A program made the position numbers and the translations under genes. From Lachnospiraceae bacterium (GTDB lineage Bacteria; Bacillota; Clostridia; Lachnospirales; Lachnospiraceae): a DNA stretch of 12,162 nucleotides. Below the pieces are notes generated by a model that was given only the letters and a program-made list of their open reading frames with translations, was not told where the DNA came from and did not search any database. Positions 1 through 4,653 of the stretch are shown here, in pieces. Where the stretch lies: positions 1 to 12,162 of the forward strand of contig CAAFJI010000350.1 in assembly GCA_900763175.1 (NCBI GenBank). The letters run 5' to 3'. Positions within the stretch are counted from its first letter, which is position 1; every line of letters starts with the position of its first letter.

Positions 1-278
1 GCCTCTTGCTCATCACATTCCTGTAGCATCAATAACAGTTTTTGTTTTTTCAACCCATCCGTAGCAGTGTCAGGGTGGAAAATCCGGTCTGCAGGAATGT
101 GTAAATAAGCGATGATCTGGCACAATACTTCGAACTTGGGATTCCCACGGTCGTTTTCAATATTCAGTATTGTACGTTCATCACAACCTATTTGTTCAGC
201 TAATGCTGCTTGAGATAGATGGGCTTCTTCTCTGGCAGCCCGGACTACCTTCGCAAGATTTTTTACATAGTCATGCAT
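1..278 (-). CDS. XRE-family HTH repressor-like regulator (C-terminus off window)
   Basis: Reading leftward from an ATG at 278-276, an open frame runs without a stop to the window edge (92 codons), so the C-terminus is missing. A ribosome site AGGTGA (complement of 284-289) lies just upstream. Residues about 5-62 form a classic Cro/C1-type helix-turn-helix: the stretch LSQAALAEQIGCDERTILNIE contains the two helices (split here as LSQAALAEQ and IGCDERTILNIE), followed by the usual NPKFEVLCQI segment in which the third and fourth helices pack. Proteins of this type bind short palindromic operators and often repress phage early genes. It is divergent from the mini-ORF/DUF3825 transcript, which fits control of the shared intergenic region. 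Whether it is the lysogeny repressor or only a local regulator cannot be decided, because most of the region beyond the DNA-binding domain is outside the window. Confidence 0.85.
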   Translation of the reverse strand, partial: MHDYVKNLAKVVRAAREEAHLSQAALAEQIGCDERTILNIENDRGNPKFEVLCQIIAYLHIPADRIFHPDTATDGLKKQKLLLMLQECDEQE

Positions 279-304
279 TACAATTCACCTCAGTGCTAGT
301 TTAC

Positions 305-333
305 ATTACAGGGTAAATATTATGAATTACAAT
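305..333 (+). promoter_or_regulatory. Possible rightward promoter of the mini-ORF/DUF3825 transcript
   Basis: ATTACA at 305-310 and TACAAT at 328-333 are separated by 17 bp and resemble a sigma-A -35/-10 pair (four and five matches of six respectively). The -10 would place the transcript start near 340, upstream of the ribosome site at 371-376. The same 100 bp must also hold the leftward promoter of the XRE gene, which I cannot place with confidence. Confidence 0.35.
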
Positions 334-341
334 AGAGTACA

Positions 342-366
342 GGTGTAAGATGAAACGAACTACACC
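342..366. repeat. GGTGTA/TACACC inverted repeat, possible operator
   Basis: GGTGTA at 342-347 is mirrored by TACACC at 361-366 across 13 bp. The same hexamer pair recurs inside the large hairpin further on (463-468 and 499-504). The first pair sits just after the putative transcript start, a position where a bound repressor could block transcription. It is a short motif and could be chance. Confidence 0.3.
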
Positions 367-383
367 ATAAAAGGAGAAATCAC

Positions 384-449
384 ATGGAAGCAAGGAAACA
401 GCACAGAATACGATGTTTGTTGAAGTTACTGAAATTTGCTCATGGATAA
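384..449 (+). CDS. 21-aa basic leader-like peptide
   Basis: An ATG at 384 is preceded by AAGGAG at 371-376 with 7-bp spacing, and the frame closes with TAA at 447-449, giving 21 residues. The peptide starts MEARKQHRIRCLLKLL and is rich in Lys/Arg, with a short Leu-rich stretch that could form an amphipathic helix. I recognise no family. The stop codon lies only ten bases before an 18-bp perfect hairpin, and the DUF3825 gene follows. That arrangement suggests a leader peptide whose translation could influence the hairpin. A tiny toxin or a chance frame are the alternatives. The ribosome site is the main support for translation. Confidence 0.4.
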   Translation: MEARKQHRIRCLLKLLKFAHG

Positions 450-459
450 AAACGCATTG

Positions 460-510
460 ATAGGTGTATCGCAATTCACGGAACGATAGAATTGCGATAC
501 ACCTATTTTA
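460..510 (+). terminator. 18-bp perfect hairpin with T-rich tail (attenuator or terminator)
   Basis: ATAGGTGTATCGCAATTC at 460-477 is perfectly complementary to 489-506, with an 11-nt loop, and is followed by TTTTATATTT. The stem is unusually long and unbroken for an intrinsic terminator and only moderately GC-rich. It lies between the mini-ORF stop (449) and the ribosome site of the DUF3825 gene (531-536). Transcription reaching DUF3825 from the upstream promoter must pass through it, so it could attenuate that gene. An RNase-processing site or a DNA operator of dyad type are alternatives. Confidence 0.55.
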
Positions 511-542
511 TATTTCAAGAGAAAATAAAAAGGAGGCTCATG

Positions 543-1421
543 ATGAAAGAGATGGAAGCAAAGACAGAAAACAGATATGAGTACAGAAAACCACAGGAAA
601 AGAGGAAACAGATGATAGCACCGGATTTATTTGAATTTGCATATGTACCGGATTGGTACGGACATTTAGCGGAACTGGAGAGATTGGCATTGCCGGAATC
701 ATGGAAGTTCCGAAAGCCGAGCCGGGAAACAAAGAATGCAGACACCCCCATTTTAGAACGTTACATACATACAATTTTTCGCAAGCAGGTTATTGACTTT
801 AATTCAGAAAGTGATCCAAGAAAAGCAGACAGTATTTTTCATTTGGAAAACGAATGTGTCTGCTTCCATACTAGATTATACACACCTCAGTACAAGGGGA
901 TTTATGGTTATTTTGAAAGAAACAATTTTTCGGATTCTTTAAGAGATTGGTATTTTAGAGGTTTTTGTGATGAACTGTCTCCAAAGTTAAGATACATCGA
1001 GCCATTACCACAAAAGCCCGTCTATCATATGGCGCAGAGTGGCATTAACTTTAATCCAGAGTGGCCTATAAGAGTAAACGTAAATCACATATTGGGAGAT
1101 GAAGAGAACCTGGAGCGTATTCCGGCTAAAATTCGGAAGGTGAAGAATCTGCCGCTATTGTTTGAAACAGCAGTAGAACTTGGGAGAAGGAAGTCTGTAA
1201 TAGAACCGGGGCTTGTGGTCCCACAGGGATATCAGGGAAGAGTGCAGTATCTCCTTCCGGTTTATCTGACGAATATGCAGAAACCTGACCTTGCCATGAC
1301 ACTGACGGTTATGGATGGGTACTATTTGGGTAATACCTGTCTGACGTTGGAGATGGCATATTTGAATGCGAGAGTAGTTGCAAGGCCAATGGCTCCGTGG
1401 CTTACGGAACTCGTAAAATAG
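543..1421 (+). CDS. DUF3825 domain protein
   Basis: The start is taken at ATG 543 because AGGAGG at 531-536 sits six bases upstream; ATG 540 directly before it is possible, and the longer frame from TTG 492 begins inside the hairpin and is unlikely. This gives 292 aa, about the size of a single DUF3825 domain with a short charged lead (residues 1-25). The most characteristic part is C-terminal: GLVVPQGYQGRVQYLLPVYL (223-242), then PDLAMTLTV and GNTCLTLEMAYLNARVVARP (263-282), which match my memory of DUF3825 as usually seen at protein C-termini. The family is found alone or joined to OST-HTH/LOTUS or cold-shock-like domains, and a role in RNA binding has been proposed; no reaction is established. 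I see no signal peptide or membrane segment. The gene has its own leader and terminator, so it is probably an accessory gene expressed apart from the replication operon. Confidence 0.72.
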   Translation: MKEMEAKTENRYEYRKPQEKRKQMIAPDLFEFAYVPDWYGHLAELERLALPESWKFRKPSRETKNADTPILERYIHTIFRKQVIDFNSESDPRKADSIFHLENECVCFHTRLYTPQYKGIYGYFERNNFSDSLRDWYFRGFCDELSPKLRYIEPLPQKPVYHMAQSGINFNPEWPIRVNVNHILGDEENLERIPAKIRKVKNLPLLFETAVELGRRKSVIEPGLVVPQGYQGRVQYLLPVYLTNMQKPDLAMTLTVMDGYYLGNTCLTLEMAYLNARVVARPMAPWLTELVK

Positions 1422-1453
1422 GAAAACAGTACATATAAACATGGATTGAATGG

Positions 1454-1502
1454 AACACCCGACAAGATGCAATAGCTGGATTGCGCCTTGTCGGGTGTTT
1501 TT
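1454..1502 (+). terminator. Strong intrinsic terminator after DUF3825
   Basis: AACACCCGACAAG (1454-1466) pairs with CTTGTCGGGTGTT (1487-1499), and an inner GCAAT/ATTGC stem (1469-1473 with 1480-1484) extends it across a 2x2 internal loop. A run of five T (1498-1502) follows. The GC-rich outer stem and T-run are the textbook form and end the DUF3825 transcript. Confidence 0.88.
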
Positions 1503-1562
1503 CGCTTAAAGGATGATGGACAGGCTTCCTCTCTGCTGCTGAAAAAATCTCAAAAAAGTTTT

Positions 1563-1591
1563 TTAAATAGGAAATGAACCTTCCTATTTAA
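1563..1591. promoter_or_regulatory. AT-rich palindrome, probable operator before the HTH gene
   Basis: TTAAATAGGAA (1563-1573) is perfectly mirrored by TTCCTATTTAA (1581-1591) around a 7-bp centre. A -10-like TATGAT lies at 1596-1601, so the dyad would overlap the -35 region of the promoter for the gene starting at 1635. This is the usual place for a repressor or autoregulator site. A short AAAAAAGTTTTTT dyad (1552-1564) abuts it. The -35 element itself is not clear. Confidence 0.5.
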
Positions 1592-1634
1592 CTCTTATGA
1601 TGATGCCACAAAGCAGAGGAAAGGAGGTGGGCAA

Positions 1635-1973
1635 GTGTTGAAAGCGAATGAACGTAGGCAGAAGATATTGGAAATTCTGTGTGTGCGCCGTCAGGAAACG
1701 ATGGAAAATCTGGCACAGGAATTCAATGTTACAATCCGTACAATTCGGAATGATATTGAAGAATTGACACTTGCCCACCCAATTGAAACCGTGCGTGGCA
1801 GATATGGTGGAGGCGTCAGGGTTGCCGATGGCTATTATCTTGGACGTAAGTATTTAAAACCAAATCAACAGGAACTGTTGAAAAGACTTTCAGAAAATTT
1901 AACAGGCGAAGACCTCGCTACGATGAATAGCATCCTTTCCGAATTTGCTTTGACAAAAAGGGCAGAGAAATAA
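1635..1973 (+). CDS. DeoR-type helix-turn-helix DNA-binding protein
   Basis: The GTG start at 1635 has GGAGG at 1623-1627, seven bases upstream; a TTG directly after it is the alternative. The 112-aa protein has a winged HTH of the DeoR/HTH_11 type at residues 5-60: ERRQKILEILCVRRQETMEN, then LAQEFNV, then a recognition helix around residues 33-45 (TIRTIRNDIEEL), followed by a Gly-rich wing (GRYGGGVRV). The remaining 50 residues hold a LKPNQQELLKRLSE helix and no sugar-binding or WYL effector domain, so it is much shorter than ordinary DeoR or WYL regulators. It is the first gene of the long rightward operon and lies directly behind the 1563-1591 palindrome, so it may regulate its own operon. 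It could also act as an accessory DNA-binding protein; no ligand can be proposed. Confidence 0.8.
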   Translation: MLKANERRQKILEILCVRRQETMENLAQEFNVTIRTIRNDIEELTLAHPIETVRGRYGGGVRVADGYYLGRKYLKPNQQELLKRLSENLTGEDLATMNSILSEFALTKRAEK

Positions 1974-2003
1974 GTACTGTCTGAAAGATGGAGGTGAAAG
2001 GAT

Positions 2004-2342
2004 TTGGAAAGGGTGTTTATCTGCAGTCCGTTCCGGGGAGCGGAAGAGAAGAATGTGGAGCTTGCCAGAAAATATGCCAGATTTGCCTATGAAAAAGGCT
2101 GTCTTCCGGTAGTGCCTCATTTGTATTTTCCACAGTTCCTAAAGGAAAGTGATGTTCAGGAACGGATGGCAGGGATTCAGTTTGGACTTTCATTGTTGAA
2201 AGAGTGCCGGGAAGTATGGGTATTCGGAGAAGTGATGAGTGAAGGCATGTGTATGGAAATTGCGGAAGCTGACCATGCAGGAATTCCCATCCGGTATTTT
2301 ACGAAGCAAAACGGAGAATTTGTGGAAAGGAGCAGTTTATGA
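2004..2342 (+). CDS. DUF4406/DUF7768 nucleoside deoxyribosyltransferase-like protein
   Basis: The TTG start at 2004 is supported by GGAGGTGA at 1990-1997, six bases upstream. The 112-aa product opens with a beta strand and loop VFICSPFRG (4-12), then a helix, then CLPVVPHLYFPQFL (33-46), VWVFG (71-75), SEGMCMEI (79-86) and GIPIRYF (93-99). This is the Rossmann-like layout of the nucleoside 2-deoxyribosyltransferase superfamily as found in small phage proteins called DUF4406 or DUF7768. Relatives of known activity cleave or transfer the N-glycosidic bond of deoxynucleosides, and Glu80 or Glu85 could be the nucleophile, but activity for this branch is not established. Its place in a DNA replication operon fits a role with nucleotide pools or modified bases. 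Its stop overlaps the next start as ATGA. Confidence 0.75.
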   Translation: MERVFICSPFRGAEEKNVELARKYARFAYEKGCLPVVPHLYFPQFLKESDVQERMAGIQFGLSLLKECREVWVFGEVMSEGMCMEIAEADHAGIPIRYFTKQNGEFVERSSL

Positions 2343-2671
2343 GCGAGGAATTGTTGAAAATTGCAGATGGTCTTTTGGCGGTTTCGGAAGGAGTCCGTGC
2401 CCTCGCAGGGAAGGCACATTCATGTAATTGTAGTAAAAATCAGGAAGAAGGACGAGTGCAGAAGGATGAAGAAAGCGGAAATGAGAAGAGTCAGGAGAAA
2501 CAAGAGGATGCCGTTACCATTGAACAGGTCCGTGCGGTCATGGCATCCAAATCGCAGGATGGAAAAACGCAGCAGGTCAAAGCGCTGATTCAAAAGTATG
2601 GGGCAGATAAGTTATCCGGGGTACAGCCGGAGAAATATGCAGATTTGCTTCGTGATGCAAAGGCTCTTTAA
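2339..2671 (+). CDS. Small phage protein of unknown function with charged linker
   Basis: ATG 2339 overlaps the previous stop (ATGA), with AAGGAG at 2327-2332 six bases upstream, so translation is probably coupled. The 110-aa product has an N-terminal helix (LLKIADGLLAVSEGVRALAG, residues 5-24), a CNC pair at 29-31, a linker at about 33-57 made almost wholly of E, K, Q, N and R, and a C-terminal segment from 59 onward (VTIEQVRAVMA, QVKALIQKYGADKL, YADLLRDAKAL). The C-terminal pattern recurs in my memory of small proteins in Clostridia phage replication operons, some carrying a doubtful 'rRNA biogenesis protein rrp5' label, which I do not adopt. It may be an adaptor that binds a replication protein through one end; that is inference from layout only. 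Confidence 0.65.
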   Translation: MSEELLKIADGLLAVSEGVRALAGKAHSCNCSKNQEEGRVQKDEESGNEKSQEKQEDAVTIEQVRAVMASKSQDGKTQQVKALIQKYGADKLSGVQPEKYADLLRDAKAL

Positions 2672-3801
2672 TGGGACAGCATGCGATATTATCCGCATCT
2701 GCCTCCAAACGATGGATGAACTGTACCCCATCTGCATTGTTGGAGAAGCAGTTTGCGGACGAGGAAAGTATCTACGCAGCGGAGGGAACTGCTGCCCATG
2801 CTCTTGCAGAGCATAAGCTGAAACGGTTTCTTAAGAAGCGTTCCAAACGTCCGGTATCTGATTATGACTGTGACGAGATGGAAGAATGCACAGATGATTA
2901 TGTGTCTTTTGCAATGGAGCAGATTGAAAAGGCGAAACAGTCATGCAGTGATCCGGTAGTGATGATTGAGCAGAGACTGGACTTTTCCAGATGGGTGCCG
3001 GAAGGATTTGGTACCGGGGATTTGGTCATCGTAGCTGATGATACCTTATACATTGTGGATTTGAAGTACGGAAAAGGCATTGCTGTATCTGCAGAATGGA
3101 ATCCGCAGATGCTTTTATATTCTTTGGGGGCATTGGAACTGTTCGATTCCCTTTATGACATTGAAAAGGTCAACATGACCATCCACCAGCCGAGACTGGA
3201 AAATGTCAGTACCTTTGAAATTACGGTTCATGACCTCATGGAATGGGCAGAGCAGGAGTTGATGCCGAAAGCAGAGATGGCAGCCAAAGGCGAAGGAGAG
3301 TTTGCAGTTGGAGATTGGTGTCGTTTCTGTAAAGCGAAAAATACCTGCCGTGCCAGAGCAGAAGAATATTTGCGATTGGCGCAAATGGAGTTTAAGCCAC
3401 CAGAGCTTTTGTCAGAGGAAGAAATCGCAGAGGTTTTGAAGGTGGCGGATGAACTTGCCAAGTGGTCTGCAGATGTTTATGCCTATGCACAGGATGAAGC
3501 GATTACACACGGAAGGGTATGGAACGGATTCAAACTGGTAGAAGGCAGAAGTAACCGCAAATATGTCAATGAAGAGGAAGTGGCGGATGCTGCAAAAGCA
3601 GCCGGATATGAGGACATTTACAAGAAGTCTCTGATTGGTATCACGGAAATGGAGAAGCTGATGGGCAAAAAAGATTTTCAGAAGATACTGGGCAGTCTGG
3701 TGTATAAGCCGCAGGGCAAAATCACCTTGGTGCCGGAATCCGATAAGAGACCACCAATTCAAACAGAAACCGCTGAGGCGGATTTTAAGGAGGATGAATA
3801 A
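2671..3801 (+). CDS. DUF2800 protein, RecB/Cas4-like PD-(D/E)XK nuclease
   Basis: ATG 2671 overlaps the previous TAA (TAATG). The 376-aa product begins HAILSASASKRWMNCTPSA, typical of DUF2800. It shows the features of the RecB/Cas4/AddB nuclease fold: EGTAAHALAE with His43, Asp117 in GTGDLVI, Asp130-Leu-Lys132 in IVDLKYG, and QMLLY (Gln146, Tyr150). Cys18 near the start together with Cys217, Cys220 and Cys226 (WCRFCKAKNTC) copies the one-plus-three cysteine arrangement that holds a 4Fe-4S cluster in AddB and Cas4. It is therefore predicted to be an iron-sulfur exonuclease or endonuclease acting on DNA ends. The remainder (230-376) is helical and charged. It lies directly before an ssDNA-binding protein gene with no gap, suggesting an end-processing or recombination pair. 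Biochemical activity of DUF2800 itself is, as far as I know, not settled. Confidence 0.85.
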   Translation: MGQHAILSASASKRWMNCTPSALLEKQFADEESIYAAEGTAAHALAEHKLKRFLKKRSKRPVSDYDCDEMEECTDDYVSFAMEQIEKAKQSCSDPVVMIEQRLDFSRWVPEGFGTGDLVIVADDTLYIVDLKYGKGIAVSAEWNPQMLLYSLGALELFDSLYDIEKVNMTIHQPRLENVSTFEITVHDLMEWAEQELMPKAEMAAKGEGEFAVGDWCRFCKAKNTCRARAEEYLRLAQMEFKPPELLSEEEIAEVLKVADELAKWSADVYAYAQDEAITHGRVWNGFKLVEGRSNRKYVNEEEVADAAKAAGYEDIYKKSLIGITEMEKLMGKKDFQKILGSLVYKPQGKITLVPESDKRPPIQTETAEADFKEDE

Positions 3802-4344
3802 ATGAGCAAGAATGAAACACCGACAAAAGTAATTGTATCGTGCAGATTTTCCTATCTGCATTGTTGGGAGCCGGAGGCAATCAATGGCGGCGAGCCGAAG
3901 TACAGCGTGTCTGCCATTATCCCGAAGTCTGATAAGGAAACAATTAAGAAGATTCAGGCAGCGGTGGAAGCTGCAAAGCAGGAATCTTTGTCTAAGTGGG
4001 GTGGTAAGATTCCTCCGAATCTAAAGCTTCCTTTACGTGATGGTGACATTGACCGACCGGAGGATGAGGCATACAAAGGCTGCTATTTCTTCAATGCCAA
4101 CAGCAGACAGGCTCCGCAGGTGGTTGATAAGCAGGTACAGCCAATCCTGGATCAGACAGAAGTATATTCCGGCTGTTACGGAAGAATCAGTGTAAACTTT
4201 TATGGCTACAACAGCAATGGCAACCGTGGTGTGGCAGCAGGACTTGGAAACATCCAGAAGTTGAAAGACGGAGAGGCACTTAGCAGCCGTACCAATGCAG
4301 AAGATGATTTTGAAGCAGTAGAGGATGAAGATTTCCTCGGTTAA
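3802..4344 (+). CDS. DUF2815 / Enc34-like single-stranded DNA-binding protein
   Basis: ATG 3802 follows the previous TAA without a gap, with AAGGAGG at 3788-3794. The 180-aa product matches DUF2815, the family structurally typified by the phage Enc34 ssDNA-binding protein, which has an OB fold like T7 gp2.5. Recognisable parts are the early strand VIVSCRFSYLHCWEPEA, EPKYSVSAIIPKSDKETIKK (30-49), PLRDGDIDRPEDEAYKGCYF, and GCYGRISVNFYGYN followed by NRGVAAGLGNIQKLKDGE. The tail is strongly acidic (DDFEAVEDEDFLG), as in gp2.5 and bacterial SSB, where it recruits polymerase or nuclease partners. It should coat single-stranded phage DNA made by the helicases encoded downstream. Polymerase lies one gene further on. 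Confidence 0.88.
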   Translation: MSKNETPTKVIVSCRFSYLHCWEPEAINGGEPKYSVSAIIPKSDKETIKKIQAAVEAAKQESLSKWGGKIPPNLKLPLRDGDIDRPEDEAYKGCYFFNANSRQAPQVVDKQVQPILDQTEVYSGCYGRISVNFYGYNSNGNRGVAAGLGNIQKLKDGEALSSRTNAEDDFEAVEDEDFLG

Positions 4345-4389
4345 TGATAAGGGCGGTGTATGCCGCCCATACATAGAGGAGTTGTTTTG

Positions 4390-4653
4390 ATGAAAGAGAC
4401 ATGGACAGATATTCCTGGACTGGAAGGGAAATATCAGATCAGCAATATGGGGAGATACAAAAGGCTGTCCCGGTATATTCAGGGGAGAAGACTGACGGAG
4501 GAGATTCTTCCTCTGAACCAGAGTCAGGTAAGGGAAGTCAAGGAAAGGCTTGGAAGAAGGGAACATGTATATGATATTGCTGACAGCATGGGGATTTCCA
4601 GAAAGACCGTCAGCAAGATTAAATCGGGAAGGAGCTACGCATGGGCGAAGTAG
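4390..4653 (+). CDS. NUMOD4-HTH protein lacking an HNH nuclease domain
   Basis: The start is ATG 4390, with AGGAG at 4377-4381 eight bases upstream; ATG 4360 further upstream has no ribosome site. The 87-aa product opens with the NUMOD4 motif, ETWTDIPGLEGKYQISNMGR (residues 3-22), normally the DNA-binding front end of HNH homing endonucleases. It then goes straight into a helix-turn-helix, VREVKERLGRREHVYDIADS and MGISRKTVSKIKSG. There is no His-Asn-His segment at all, so it cannot be a nuclease of that class as it stands. It is either a trimmed homing endonuclease kept as a DNA-binding protein or a remnant. The frame is intact and its end overlaps the polymerase start by 13 bp, so it is translated and coupled rather than decaying. 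Confidence 0.75.
   Translation: MKETWTDIPGLEGKYQISNMGRYKRLSRYIQGRRLTEEILPLNQSQVREVKERLGRREHVYDIADSMGISRKTVSKIKSGRSYAWAK

Noticed and set aside
492..542. N-terminal extension of the DUF3825 gene from TTG 492
   Set aside because: That start lies within the right arm of the hairpin and has no ribosome site, while ATG 543 has AGGAGG at the right distance.
1552..1564. AAAAAAGTTTTTT as an intrinsic terminator
   Set aside because: A pure A/T stem without a loop cannot terminate well, and the strong terminator at 1454-1502 already ends the preceding gene.
3412..3861. 149-codon leftward open frame opposite the DUF2800 gene
   Set aside because: It is fully covered by a recognised gene on the other strand, with no ribosome site or recognisable motif.
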